Shown: positions 51,697 to 61,133 of the stretch, piece after piece
Layout of the letters: every line of letters begins with the position of its first letter
Numbering within the stretch: the stretch's first letter is position 1
Position numbers and translations under genes: made by a program
Notes under the pieces: generated by a model
Seen by the model: only the letters and a program-made list of their open reading frames with translations
Database searches by the model: none
What the model was told of the DNA's origin: nothing
Assembly: GCF_004768785.1 (NCBI RefSeq)
Contig: NZ_SRMQ01000002.1
Location: 62,001-126,000 of the forward strand
Source of the DNA: Caproiciproducens galactitolivorans
GTDB lineage: Bacteria > Bacillota > Clostridia > Oscillospirales > Acutalibacteraceae
DNA length: 64,000 nt
Direction of reading: 5' to 3'

Positions 51697-51954
51697 ATGC
51701 AGCAGTTTTTCTATACCGTGAAAGATGAAAACGGGCTTCACGCCCGCCCGGCAGGCCTTTTGACGCAGTGCGCCAAAGCCTGCAGCTCGGATATCCGAAT
51801 AGTAAAGGGCGAAAAATCCGCAGATGCAAAGCGCCTGTTTTCCGTTATGGCCCTTGGCGTTGCCGTCCGGGATGAAATTGCATTCCAAATTGAAGGCCCG
51901 GATGAGGAAGCGGACTGCGCCAAGCTGAAATCGTTTTGCGAAGAAAATTTTTAA
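51697..51954 (+). CDS. HPr-like phosphocarrier protein 2 (Ser46 replaced)
   Basis: ATG 51697 has CAGGAG upstream and gives 85 residues. The active-site segment DENGLHARPAGLL holds His15, and the regulatory position reads KRLFSVM (Arg46 for Ser46). It is about as long as standard HPr but, like its neighbour, lacks the serine. The two HPr proteins differ enough to suggest different partners. A strong bidirectional terminator follows. Confidence 0.88.
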   Translation: MQQFFYTVKDENGLHARPAGLLTQCAKACSSDIRIVKGEKSADAKRLFSVMALGVAVRDEIAFQIEGPDEEADCAKLKSFCEENF

Positions 51955-51995
51955 TCGACGGATGTAACACGATATACGCAATTCCCTTAAAGTGA

Positions 51996-52025
51996 ACAGC
52001 CCCGGCTCGTATGAGCCGGGGCTGT
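51996..52025. terminator. Bidirectional terminator between the PTS operon and epsG-like gene
   Basis: ACAGCCCCGGCTC and GAGCCGGGGCTGT pair perfectly around GTAT. Confidence 0.85.
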
Positions 52026-52040
52026 AATTGTTTGTACGGT

Positions 52041-53237
52041 TTATTTCTTCGTTAAAAATGTTACATAAGGGATTAGGTTGATCCGGTTTTGAATCAGAAT
52101 CCACGTGTTGTATAGGAAGCCAACGAAAAGGACGGCTGCCGTTGCGTAATAATAAATATATTTATGCGTGTTAATCTTAATCTGGGTTTGGCGGCGCTCT
52201 TGCAGCGCTTTTTTCTTCTGTGCTTTATTCTTGTAAGCTTTTAAGGACTCTGTGGCGGGGACGTCAGCTTGGACGCTTTCTACGCCGACGCTTGCAAGCA
52301 GTTCGGGAATCAGCAGAATTGCGGAGGTGAAGAACATCATACCGAACCGCTGGAACAGGAAATGCTGGCAGGTCATGATATAGAGCAGACCGGAATATAC
52401 GGAGAAGTTTATCAGCACAATATTTGCTTCATCCCGTTTTAGAATGGTATTCTTTACAATTAAGATGGTAACGGTGGTAATCGCAGGAATTGCCGCAGTC
52501 TGCCAGTCGCGCCCCAACATATAATACAGGCCTTCTTGCGTGGCGTAATATTGGTATACGTATTTTGTAACGAAATTGAAAAGCGGCCAGGACAGGACCA
52601 GGATCAGCGCAGCAAGGGAAGCGTAGGCGGTTAGTGATTTCCAATTGACCTTTATGTGCGCAAGGAAGTAAACCGGAATCATAATGATGATCGCTTTATG
52701 GAAACTGGCTGCGAGTAAGATAATCAAAATATAAGGGATCAGTTTCTTTTTCTTTAAGAAATTGATTGCATACAGGAAAATTGCAATGGCGATGGATTGG
52801 CGCAAAAAGCTAAGGGAGTTGCCGAAAAAGCCGAAAGAAGCGAATACAAACATTCCCACCCATGGGACAGGGGAGTATTTGTAGAGAAGTACAGCGGTCA
52901 ACCCGACCGTAAGGATCGAAACAAAGAGCATGAAAATATGTACGTCATCGGTAAATAGGGAAACAAAATAATTAAACAGGCTGTATCCGGGCTCGACTCG
53001 ATACATATTTGCGTTACTGATCAGGAACGACCAGCCGCCGTTGCGAACCTGCTTAAAATAATCGGCGTATTGTATGTAATCGATCCCGACCGTATCCGCG
53101 CGCAGATAAGACATAACGATCATCGCGACGGAGACGATCAATAGAAAAATCGCGTTGTTCCGCTTGCTTTTTTTTATTTCACATAGTCCGAATCCTAAAA
53201 TGATTATCAATAATAGAAGCAAATTATAAGCTAACAT
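52041..53237 (-). CDS. EpsG-family membrane protein (polysaccharide polymerase type)
   Basis: The 398-residue protein has about ten hydrophobic segments and the EpsG-family pattern: RADTVGIDYIQYADYFKQVR near the N-terminus, RVEPGYSLFNYFVS, FGNSLSFLRQSIAIAIFLYA and ASFHKAIIIMIPVYFLAHI. EpsG-like proteins are thought to polymerise or assist export of exopolysaccharide. A charged cytoplasmic insertion near residues 325-350 (KAYKNKAQKKKALQERRQTQ) is present. It is divergent from a sugar-phosphate transferase gene, which supports a polysaccharide role, though no larger cluster is visible. Confidence 0.8.
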   Translation of the reverse strand: MLAYNLLLLLIIILGFGLCEIKKSKRNNAIFLLIVSVAMIVMSYLRADTVGIDYIQYADYFKQVRNGGWSFLISNANMYRVEPGYSLFNYFVSLFTDDVHIFMLFVSILTVGLTAVLLYKYSPVPWVGMFVFASFGFFGNSLSFLRQSIAIAIFLYAINFLKKKKLIPYILIILLAASFHKAIIIMIPVYFLAHIKVNWKSLTAYASLAALILVLSWPLFNFVTKYVYQYYATQEGLYYMLGRDWQTAAIPAITTVTILIVKNTILKRDEANIVLINFSVYSGLLYIMTCQHFLFQRFGMMFFTSAILLIPELLASVGVESVQADVPATESLKAYKNKAQKKKALQERRQTQIKINTHKYIYYYATAAVLFVGFLYNTWILIQNRINLIPYVTFLTKK

Positions 53238-53413
53238 AAATCGGCTTTCTCACCTTTCCAACGTTCTTAAAATTCCCAATTTATTGTTTATTATATCATC
53301 CGAGCTGAGAATGTACAAGTAAATAGTATGGAGATATTTTGCGAGAAAACTTGCCATATTGAAACAAATCCTATAAAATATAGGAAAACATTACATAAAC
53401 AGAGGAAATTCCG

Positions 53414-54808
53414 ATGATTAAGGAAAATCAAAAGATCTTGAAGGCCATTCTTGCATTGCTGGATGCCGGGATTTGCCTGCTTTCCATGGTGCTTGCGTTT
53501 TGGCTTCACTTTCTGAATTACCAGGGTTCTTTTTATATCGGATTAAATTATTACCTGCGGTTAATGCTCTATATTATTCCGGTCTATTTCATCATTTATA
53601 ATTATTTTGATCTTCATGATTCTTTCCGGTACAAATCCATGATTTCTGAAATAGGCAAGATTGTTCAGTCGAATTTTATCGGCGTTATCTTCATCTTTGT
53701 ACTCCTCTTTTTCTTAAAAGAAGTGCATGTTTCCAGAATGGTCATCCTTCTGTACGGGCTGATCAATTCTTTTCTTTCGTCCTGCAGCCGCGTGACGCTG
53801 CGGAAAATATTGCGCAAAATGCGGGCGAAGGGATTTAACCTGAAGCATCTTTTGCTGGTCGGCTGGAATGAGGTATCTGCGGAGTTTTACGACAGGGTCA
53901 TGGCCAATCACAATCTGGGCTATGATTTTGTCGGGTATTTAAGTCACAGCAAGGTGAACACGGGAGGGCGGAACATCGCTTACGCCGGCGGCTTCGGAAC
54001 GCTGCCGTCCCTTCTTGAAAAAAAGGGGATTGATGAAGTCATTATTTCGCTGGATTTTCATGAATTTTCCGAGCTGGGGAATATCATCGAGGCTTGCGAA
54101 AAGGCGGGCGTCAAATCCAACCTGCTTCCGTTCTATACAAAATATCTTCCGACAAAGCCGTATATCGACGAAGTGGAAGGCATGCCGCTGATTAACATCA
54201 GGAAAATCCCGCTGGACAATATGCTGAACAGCTTTTGCAAGCGGCTTTTGGACATAACCGCTTCCTTAGTGGCGCTTATCGTGTTTTCGCCGGTTCTGCT
54301 GCTTACCGCCATAGGGGTAAAACTTTCCTCCCCAGGACCGGTAATTTATAAGCAGGAGCGCATCGGAAGGAACAAGCGCCCGTTTTATATGTACAAATTC
54401 CGTTCCATGAAGGTGGGCGACGGGAATTCGGATATGACGACATGGGGCACGAAAAACGACGACCGCAGAACTAAATTCGGCTCCTTTATCCGGAAGTGCA
54501 GCATTGATGAATTGCCCCAGCTTGTCAATGTGCTGAAAGGGGACATGAGCCTGGTCGGCCCCCGCCCGGAGCGCCCTTTTTTTGTGGACAAGTTTCGGGA
54601 GGAAATCCCTCTGTATATGCTAAAGCACCTTGTCCGGCCCGGAATTACCGGCTGGGCGCAGGTGAATGGCTGGCGGGGAGATACCTCAATCGAAGAACGG
54701 ATTAAATGTGATATTTATTATATTGAAAACTGGACCTTTCTGCTTGATATCAAAATTCTTTTTCTTACGGTTTTTAAGGGCTTTATAAATCCAAGCGAGG
54801 AAATCTGA
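53414..54808 (+). CDS. Polyprenyl-phosphate sugar phosphotransferase (WcaJ/CpsE-like)
   Basis: The 464-residue protein has four N-terminal membrane helices (1-125), a nucleotide-sugar-like Rossmann region (HLLLVGWNEVSAEFYDRVMA) and a C-terminal bacterial sugar transferase domain: KRLLDITASLVALIVFSPVL, YKQERIGRNKRPFYMYKFRS, DELPQLVNVLKGDMSLVGPR and PGITGWAQVNGWRGDTSIEE. It transfers a sugar phosphate, often glucose, to undecaprenyl phosphate, the first step of exopolysaccharide repeat synthesis. It is read away from the EpsG-like gene, 176 bp apart, and ends before a strong terminator. Confidence 0.9.
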   Translation: MIKENQKILKAILALLDAGICLLSMVLAFWLHFLNYQGSFYIGLNYYLRLMLYIIPVYFIIYNYFDLHDSFRYKSMISEIGKIVQSNFIGVIFIFVLLFFLKEVHVSRMVILLYGLINSFLSSCSRVTLRKILRKMRAKGFNLKHLLLVGWNEVSAEFYDRVMANHNLGYDFVGYLSHSKVNTGGRNIAYAGGFGTLPSLLEKKGIDEVIISLDFHEFSELGNIIEACEKAGVKSNLLPFYTKYLPTKPYIDEVEGMPLINIRKIPLDNMLNSFCKRLLDITASLVALIVFSPVLLLTAIGVKLSSPGPVIYKQERIGRNKRPFYMYKFRSMKVGDGNSDMTTWGTKNDDRRTKFGSFIRKCSIDELPQLVNVLKGDMSLVGPRPERPFFVDKFREEIPLYMLKHLVRPGITGWAQVNGWRGDTSIEERIKCDIYYIENWTFLLDIKILFLTVFKGFINPSEEI

Positions 54809-54891
54809 ATTCGCTTGATAATAATTAGGAAGTAGGCTGCTATGGAGGGTTCTGTAAAAAACAGTAAAAAATTTTACCAAAAATCCAGCAG

Positions 54892-54921
54892 GGAAGCGGC
54901 AGGAAACGCCGCTTCCTTTTT
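54892..54921 (+). terminator. Terminator after the sugar transferase gene
   Basis: GGAAGCGGC and GCCGCTTCC pair around seven bases and are followed by TTTTT. Confidence 0.85.
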
Positions 54922-55021
54922 GCGTTTTCCGCGAAACCGTAACTCGGATAATTCAGCCCGGCTGGTTTGTGTCTTCCAAATCCCTAGGCTCAAAATAACT
55001 GAAAAAAATTTAATTTTATAC

Positions 55022-55050
55022 TTGACAATATTTATCCAGTATGCTATAAA
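55022..55050 (+). promoter_or_regulatory. Promoter of the Rrf2 regulator gene
   Basis: TTGACA and TATAAA are exactly 17 bp apart, about 40 bp before the start region. Confidence 0.75.
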
Positions 55051-55090
55051 TAAATTACAAGAAAGAAATATTGATGAAGGAGAGAGCAAT

Positions 55091-55501
55091 CTGCTGATTA
55101 CAAGAGAAACGGATTATGCCTTGCGCATTCTGCGCGCGCTTTCCGATGGGGAACAGGCAACAGCAAAAGAAATCTGCCGGCGGGAATTGCTCCCGCAGCA
55201 GTTTGTGTACAAAATACTGAAAAAACTTTCCCGCGCAGGAATCGTTCAAATCACCCGCGGTGCGGACGGCGGCTGCCGACTGGCGGCGGATCTTCGGAAA
55301 GTGAGTCTGTATGATTTGACGCAGGTTATGGAAGACGATAATTATATCAGCGCTTGCATGCAGCCCGGATACCAGTGCGAATGGCGGCAGAAACACAGCC
55401 CCAGCTGCAAGGTGAACAAGCAGCTTCTTCAGATTCAAAGCGTATTGGACAGGGAATTCCGCGCACGCAGCCTGTACCAAATGATATATGACAGCGAATA
55501 A
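55091..55501 (+). CDS. Rrf2-family transcriptional regulator (probable CTG start)
   Basis: The family's usual beginning M-LITRETDYALRIL is here read from CTG codons at 55091/55094, 6-10 nt after AAGGAGAG; no ATG, GTG or TTG is suitably placed in frame. The product of about 136 residues has the winged helix (QATAKEICRRELLPQQFVYK with LSRAGIVQITRGADGGCRLA) and three cysteines in CMQPGYQCEWRQKHSPSCKV that in Rrf2/IscR-like proteins hold an iron-sulfur cluster. It would sense oxygen, nitrosative stress or cluster status. It stands before an oxygen/electron-flow gene pair that it may control. Confidence 0.82.
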   Translation: MLITRETDYALRILRALSDGEQATAKEICRRELLPQQFVYKILKKLSRAGIVQITRGADGGCRLAADLRKVSLYDLTQVMEDDNYISACMQPGYQCEWRQKHSPSCKVNKQLLQIQSVLDREFRARSLYQMIYDSE

Positions 55502-55651
55502 AGCGAATTTCGAATTTTTTCTTCTGATATCTTCATATTATTTTATCGATAAAAATTGGATAAAAATTATCAAGTATAAATGCGGTGCTTCTGAATTCCG
55601 TTTGCTCGTATTCATTCAGATAAATAAATTGCGTCAAGGGAGGAAAAAAGT

Positions 55652-57553
55652 ATGCTTTATAAAACAACGGAGAAGCAGGAAGCTTTTCGTAAGAAGGTCC
55701 GCGAGTTCGCGCAGTCGGAGGTAAAGCCCCTCGCGTTTCAGATGGATCAGGGGAACACCTTTCCGACGGAAATTGTCCGTAAGATGGGGCAAATGGGCCT
55801 TATGGGAATTCCTTACCCCAAGCAGTACGGCGGTATGGGCTTGGATATGGGTAGCTACGCCATTGCAGTAGAAGAGCTTTCCCGTGTGGATGGCGGTACC
55901 GGCGTTATTCTCTCCGCACATGTATCGTTGGGATCTTGGCCGATTTTTGCTTATGGTACAGAGGAACAGAAGCAGAAATATCTGATTCCGCTCGCCAAGG
56001 GCGGAAAGCTGGGCGCCTTCGGGCTGACGGAGCCGAATGCGGGCAGCGACGCGGGCGGCACGGAAACAATCGCCGAGCTGCAGGGGGATTATTACATCTT
56101 AAATGGTGGCAAGATTTTTATTACGAACGCCCCAGTAGCGGACACTTATGTTGTTTTTGCAGTAACTACTCCGAATATTGGCACGCACGGAATCAGCGCT
56201 TTTATTGTTGAAAAGGGCTGGGAAGGCTTTACATTTGGTGATCACTACGATAAAATGGGCATACGGTCTTCTTCTACAGCAGAGCTGATTTTTAATAACG
56301 TGAAAGTTCCGAAGGAAAATCTTCTGGGAGAGGAAGGACAAGGCTTCCAGATTGCCATGTCCACGCTGGACGGCGGAAGAATCGGGATTGCCGCACAGGC
56401 GCTTGGAATTGCGCAGGGGGCTTATGAAAACGCGCTGGAATATTCCAAGGAACGCATCCAGTTTGGGAAACCCATCTGCCGGCAGCAGGTCATTTCCTTT
56501 AAGTTGGCCGATATGGCAACCAAGCTGCGTGCCGCCCGCTTTCTTGTTTACAGCGCGGCCGAGCTGAAGGAAAACCATCAGCCGTACAGCATGGAAGCCG
56601 CCATGGCGAAGCAGTATGCGTCCGATTGCTGTTTGGAAATTGTGAACGACGCGCTCCAGATTTTCGGCGGCAACGGGTACCTGAAGGGCATGGAAGTGGA
56701 ACGCGCCTATCGGGACGCAAAGATATGTAGCATCTATGAAGGTACGAACGAGATTCAGCGGGTGGTAATCGGATCCCATATTATCGGGAAAATGCCGAAA
56801 GACAACGTTCCCCGGGCAAATGCGGAGCCGGTAACGGGCGTCCGCAAGAAGATTATTTATAAGGATGGAACCGCGGCGGAACGCGTGGATTCCCTGGTAC
56901 AGGCTTTAAAAGAGGAAGGCTATGATTTCACCGCAGGAATTGATATCGATACGCCAATTGCTAAAGCGGAGCGCGTCGTAAGCGCCGGAAAAGGAATCGG
57001 CGGAATTGAAAACATGGAACTGATCCGCAAGCTTGCCGTTCAGGCGGGCGCGGCGGTTGGTTCGTCCCGTCCGGTGGCGGAAACCCTCCATTATGTGCCC
57101 TTAAACCGGTATGTGGGCATGTCCGGCCAGAAATTCAACGGGAATCTGTACATAGCATGCGGCATTTCCGGGGCGGGGCAGCACCTGAAAGGCATTAAAG
57201 ATGCAGCCACCATCGTCGCCATTAACAACAACCCCAACGCGCCGATCTTCAAAAATTGCGATTACGGCATTGTGGGCGATGTTCTGGAGATACTGCCTCT
57301 GCTTACCGCGGCGCTGGACAACGGCGAACCGAAGAAGCCGGCGTCGCCGATGAAGAAGATGAAACGCCGCGCCCCGAAGTGGGAGGATCCTGCGTGGAAG
57401 CACTATATCTGCAATGGCTGCGGTTATGAGTACAACCCCGCCGTAGGCGACCCGGAAAATGATGTCCAGCTCGGTACCCTCTTTGAAGACCTTCCGGACG
57501 AATGGATTTGCCCGGAGTGCGGAGAAGAGAAGGACCAGTTTATACAAGCCTGA
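55652..57553 (+). CDS. Acyl-CoA dehydrogenase fused to EtfA FAD domain and rubredoxin
   Basis: The 633-residue protein has three parts. Residues 1-380 are an acyl-CoA dehydrogenase: [46 protein letters not shown] and the catalytic-Glu region [11 protein letters not shown]. Residues about 440-570 match the FAD-binding C-terminal domain of ETF alpha: [49 protein letters not shown]. Residues about 590-633 are a rubredoxin with [10 protein letters not shown] and CPECGEE. Electrons could pass internally from acyl-CoA to rubredoxin and then to the flavodiiron protein encoded next. GGGAGG lies before the ATG. Confidence 0.92.
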   Translation: MLYKTTEKQEAFRKKVREFAQSEVKPLAFQMDQGNTFPTEIVRKMGQMGLMGIPYPKQYGGMGLDMGSYAIAVEELSRVDGGTGVILSAHVSLGSWPIFAYGTEEQKQKYLIPLAKGGKLGAFGLTEPNAGSDAGGTETIAELQGDYYILNGGKIFITNAPVADTYVVFAVTTPNIGTHGISAFIVEKGWEGFTFGDHYDKMGIRSSSTAELIFNNVKVPKENLLGEEGQGFQIAMSTLDGGRIGIAAQALGIAQGAYENALEYSKERIQFGKPICRQQVISFKLADMATKLRAARFLVYSAAELKENHQPYSMEAAMAKQYASDCCLEIVNDALQIFGGNGYLKGMEVERAYRDAKICSIYEGTNEIQRVVIGSHIIGKMPKDNVPRANAEPVTGVRKKIIYKDGTAAERVDSLVQALKEEGYDFTAGIDIDTPIAKAERVVSAGKGIGGIENMELIRKLAVQAGAAVGSSRPVAETLHYVPLNRYVGMSGQKFNGNLYIACGISGAGQHLKGIKDAATIVAINNNPNAPIFKNCDYGIVGDVLEILPLLTAALDNGEPKKPASPMKKMKRRAPKWEDPAWKHYICNGCGYEYNPAVGDPENDVQLGTLFEDLPDEWICPECGEEKDQFIQA

Positions 57554-57591
57554 TAAATCGGATATGATAGAGTGTAAAGGGGGATTTATCT

Positions 57592-58804
57592 ATGCATAGT
57601 GTCAGAAAAGTAACAGAAGATTTGTATTGGGTTGGTGGGAACGACCGCCGTCTTGCCCTTTTTGAGAATATTCACCCGATTCCTCGCGGTGTGTCTTATA
57701 ATTCCTACCTTCTTCTTGATGAAAAAACCGTATTGTTTGATACGGTGGATTGGTCGGCTTGCCGCCAGCTTTTAGAGAATGTTACCTTCCTGTTAAACGG
57801 CAGGCCTCTCGATTATGTGGTTGTCAACCATATGGAGCCGGATCACGGTGCGTCCTTGGAGGAAATTCTGCTCCGTTACCCGAATGTAAAGATTATCAGC
57901 AGCGAAAAAGCAATCCTGTTCATGCGGCAGTTCGGTTTTACGATCGATGGGAAAACGGAGCAGGTGAAGGAAGGGGGATACCTTCGCCTTTGGAAAGCAC
58001 GAGGTTACCTTTATTGCAGCGCCCATGGTACATTGGCCGGAAGTGCTCGTAACGTATGACAAAACCAACGGCGTGCTGTTTTCCGCGGACGCCTTCGGTG
58101 CATTCGGTGCCCTGGGCGGCCAGCTGTTCAACGATGAAATGAACTTTGACCGCGACTGGCTCGACGAAGCGCGCCGGTACTACACCAATATCGTTGGGAA
58201 ATACGGCCCCCAGGTACAGGCTTTGCTAAAAAAAGCGGCCGGTCTTGACATAAAGATGATATGCCCGCTACACGGGCCGGTCTGGCGCACCGATTTGGGG
58301 TATTTCCTTGATAAATACGATAAATGGAGCCGTTACGAGCCCGAGGAGAAGGGAGTCCTGATCGTTTACGGTTCGATGTACGGAAATACCGAAAGCGCAG
58401 CGAACGCTCTTGCCGCAATGCTGGTGGAAAAGGGGATTAAGAACGTTGCGGTATACGACGTTTCCAACACCCATGTCTCCTATCTGATTTCCGAAACCTT
58501 CCGGTACAGCCATGTGGTTCTGGCTTCGGTAACGTATAATCTCGGAATTTATCCCCCCATGCACAATTACCTGATGGATATGAAAGCGCTGAATATGCAG
58601 AACCGTACCTTTGCAATTATAGAAAACGGTTCCTGGGCCTGCAAGTCCGGCACGCTGATGCGGGACTTCCTGGAAAACCAGCTCAAGAAAATGACGGTCC
58701 TCGACGAAAAGGTTACGTTGAATTCCTCGCTGAAGGAAGAAAACATTTCGGATTTGGAAGCGCTTGCAGACAGCATAGTGGAATCCGTTCAGGCGAAGCA
58801 ATAA
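57592..58804 (+). pseudogene. FprA-type flavodiiron protein, frameshifted by one base
   Basis: Two frames of 155 and 259 residues together give a complete A-type flavoprotein of about 400. The first has the diiron ligands in VVNHMEPDHGASLEEI (near residue 81). At about 57990-57995 CGCCTTTGGAAAG has one T more than expected; removing it joins YLRLGKHEVTFIAAPMVHWP to EVLVTYDKTNGVLFSADAFG. The C-terminal flavodoxin part shows VLIVYGSMYGNTESAANALA and SVTYNLGIYPPMHNYL. It reduces O2 or NO using rubredoxin. The rest is so well kept that a recent mutation, phase variation or a sequencing error are all possible. Confidence 0.85.
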
Positions 58805-58829
58805 GGTACGCGTATCTTTTTGATTAGCC

Positions 58830-58854
58830 GCCCCCGGCGCAGCCGGGGGCTTTT
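58830..58854 (+). terminator. Terminator after the flavodiiron gene
   Basis: GCCCCCGGC and GCCGGGGGC pair around GCA, followed by TTTT. Confidence 0.9.
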
Positions 58855-59073
58855 CTATGCGTGCAAAGCCTAGTCTACTTTTGCCGCCGCAGGCACACGG
58901 GGCGTTTTTTATGCTTGCAACGGCAATTCCCACTACCCTTCCGCACGGCAGGTAATCTGGTACGGGAGGAGATAAAGATAAGAATTAAATGTTTATTTTC
59001 CACAACAAGACATGAAAAATGCAGCTTGTTAATTGAATTATTTCATAAAACTGCATTATGCACCGATAAAAAC

Positions 59074-59102
59074 TTGATTTTATGCAGGATATATGCTATA
59101 AT
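59074..59102 (+). promoter_or_regulatory. Promoter of the amtB-PII operon
   Basis: TTGATT and TATAAT are 17 bp apart, about 150 bp before amtB. The long leader contains a large hairpin. Confidence 0.65.
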
Positions 59103-59129
59103 AAATTCAAATTTTAGCATCGGTTTGGC

Positions 59130-59177
59130 AAAGGAGCCATGTTCCCGTTGCATTGTGCAGCGGAGCATGGCTCCTTT
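59130..59177 (+). promoter_or_regulatory. Leader hairpin, possible attenuator of amtB
   Basis: AAAGGAGCCATG and CATGGCTCCTTT form 12-bp arms, with a second stem CGTTGCA/TGCAGCG inside. A T-rich stretch follows (TTTGGTTTTTCTG). It lies between promoter and gene and may be an attenuator or an ANTAR-type target; no known riboswitch was recognised. Confidence 0.55.
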
Positions 59178-59249
59178 TGGTTTTTCTGCGATTGGCCGGC
59201 GATCCGGGAAAATCACCAATGCAGAAATGAAATAATGGGAGTGGATATT

Positions 59250-60509
59250 ATGTTTGCGATAAATTCAGGCGATATATCCTGGATGCTTATCTCCTCGGCA
59301 ATGGTACTGTTCATGACCCCAGGTCTGGCATTTTTTTATGGTGGAATGGTAAAACGCAAAAATACGATCAATACAATGATGTCGTCCGTCTTTATTATGG
59401 GTCTGGCTTCCCTGCTGTGGGTCTTGATTGGCTTTTCCCTTTCATTCAGCGGAGGAGCCGGCGGCTTTATCGGGAACCTGAACTGGTTCGGTATGCGTAT
59501 GACAGAGAGTACGGCTGCCTTAGCTTATGCCCCAACCACCGTATGCTTCGCGATTTTTCAAATGATGTTCGCGATTATTACCCCTGCGATTATCACCGGA
59601 GGAATTGTGGAAAGGGTTCGGTTTTCCGCTTTGTTCGTCTTTGTGGCGGTATGGTCCGTTCTGGTTTATTACCCATTGGCGCATATGGTATGGGGCGGTG
59701 GCTTTCTGCAAAAAATTGGCGCGATTGATTTTGCGGGCGGAGCGGTTGTGCATATCAGCTCAGGCGTAAGCGCGCTGGTGGGGTCTTTGGTGCTAGGGAA
59801 ACGGAAAAATTACGGAAGGACGTCTTATCATCCGCACAATATCCCGTTTGTTTTTCTGGGTGCGGCGATTTTGTGGTTTGGATGGTTCGGATTCAATGCC
59901 GGAAGCGCCGGCGCGGCCAACTCCCTTGCAATTCATGCGTTTCTTACAACCAATACGGCGAGCGCGGCGGCAATGCTGGCGTGGATTGCTATTGAGAAGG
60001 GAAAGAACGGAAAGCCCACGCTGCTTGGCGCGTCTACCGGCGCGGTGGTCGGCTTGGTGTCCATTACGCCGGGCGCCGGGTTTGTGCCGCTCTGGGCTTC
60101 GATCCTTATCGGGGCGGCGGTCAGCCCGATCTGCTATTTTTTCATCAGCGTTGTAAAGCCTAAATTCGGTTACGACGATTCCTTGGACGCATTTGGGTGC
60201 CACGGAATCGGCGGGATTTGGGGCTCGATCGCGACAGGCCTGTTTGCGGTTCAAGGATTTCATCCGGATCCTAAGCTGGATGCGGTACATTGGAACGGGC
60301 TGTTATTTGGCGAATGGAAGCTTTTCGCCGTTCAAATAGCAGCCGTTCTGGTAACGGTTATCATTGCGGCTGCCGGTACCCTTGTTTCCCTTGGAATTAC
60401 AAAGCTGTGTGTCCGCGAACTCAGGGTAGCACCAAGGGACGAAGACATTGGCATGGATGTTGTCGAACACGGCGAATCCGCCTATCCGTCCTTTAACGGC
60501 ATGGATTAA
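59250..60509 (+). CDS. amtB: Ammonium transporter (Amt family)
   Basis: ATG 59250 has GGGAG 8 nt upstream and gives 419 residues with about eleven membrane segments. Family marks: FMTPGLAFFYGGMVKRKN near the N-terminus, ALAYAPTTVCFAIFQMMFAI, the first pore histidine in VVHISSGVSALVGSLVLGKR and the second in DAFGCHGIGGIWGSIATGLF. It imports ammonium under nitrogen limitation. The PII gene follows 19 bp later, the common amtB-glnK pairing, so transport is probably closed by PII binding when nitrogen is plentiful. In-frame codons upstream of 59250 belong to the leader hairpin. Confidence 0.93.
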   Translation: MFAINSGDISWMLISSAMVLFMTPGLAFFYGGMVKRKNTINTMMSSVFIMGLASLLWVLIGFSLSFSGGAGGFIGNLNWFGMRMTESTAALAYAPTTVCFAIFQMMFAIITPAIITGGIVERVRFSALFVFVAVWSVLVYYPLAHMVWGGGFLQKIGAIDFAGGAVVHISSGVSALVGSLVLGKRKNYGRTSYHPHNIPFVFLGAAILWFGWFGFNAGSAGAANSLAIHAFLTTNTASAAAMLAWIAIEKGKNGKPTLLGASTGAVVGLVSITPGAGFVPLWASILIGAAVSPICYFFISVVKPKFGYDDSLDAFGCHGIGGIWGSIATGLFAVQGFHPDPKLDAVHWNGLLFGEWKLFAVQIAAVLVTVIIAAAGTLVSLGITKLCVRELRVAPRDEDIGMDVVEHGESAYPSFNGMD

Positions 60510-60528
60510 GAAGCAGGGAGGGAAGCAG

Positions 60529-60870
60529 ATGAAAAAAGTAGAAGCATTTATCCGCCCGGAAAAGCTGGAGGATATTAAGGATGTTCTGAACGCGCTTAAG
60601 CTCAATGGGCTGAGTGTCAGCCAGATTATGGGCTGCGGAAAGCAGAAAGGCTGGAATGAGTATGTCCGGGGGTCCGAAGTGGATATCAATTTTATTCAGA
60701 AAATCAAGATTGAGCTGATCATACAGGACGACCAACTAGAAGAGGTTGTTGATAAAATAACCGAAAACGCACAGACGGGGGATGTCGGCGACGGTAAAAT
60801 ATTTATCTCCGATGTTGCAGACGCAGTCCGGATACGAACAGGGGAGAGAGGTATTGCCGCGCTCAAATAA
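60529..60870 (+). CDS. PII nitrogen regulatory protein (GlnB/GlnK family)
   Basis: The 113-residue protein starts after AGGGAGGG. It shows MKKVEAFIRPEKLEDIKDVL, the T-loop KQKGWNEYVRGSEVDINF and the C-terminal ENAQTGDVGDGKIFISDVAD with VRIRTGERG. At the T-loop position uridylylated in enterobacteria (Tyr51) it has Val51, so control by uridylylation is excluded; sensing would be by ATP/ADP and 2-oxoglutarate binding alone. It is read with amtB and most likely gates that transporter. Confidence 0.92.
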   Translation: MKKVEAFIRPEKLEDIKDVLNALKLNGLSVSQIMGCGKQKGWNEYVRGSEVDINFIQKIKIELIIQDDQLEEVVDKITENAQTGDVGDGKIFISDVADAVRIRTGERGIAALK

Positions 60871-60895
60871 ATTTCTTTAAAATAGGCAAAATAGA

Positions 60896-60940
60896 ATAAT
60901 AAAAGACGGTTACCCGAACAGGTAGCTGTCTTTTATTATT
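60896..60940 (+). terminator. Terminator of the amtB-PII operon
   Basis: AATAATAAAAGAC and GTCTTTTATTATT pair around the loop region that contains GGTTACCC. Confidence 0.8.
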
Positions 60941-61133
60941 ATAACGAATCAAATATCGAACTTGATTGAAAGCGATTCGCAAGATAATAATTTGTCTATT
61001 TTCTAATAAAGCCGAATAATCGAAAACATGTTTTATTTGTGAATAAATATCCGTCGGAATGTTAAGTTTAGTTTAAATTTAATTTACAAAAAAATACAAT
61101 TTTTAATTATTGGTTAAATCTGGTTAATAATAC
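60941..61133. other. AT-rich intergenic region, no gene seen
   Basis: Very AT-rich sequence with short A and T tracts upstream of the promoter of the basic secreted protein. It has no credible start with a ribosome site. Such tracts may act as an UP element or bend the DNA. Confidence 0.5.
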
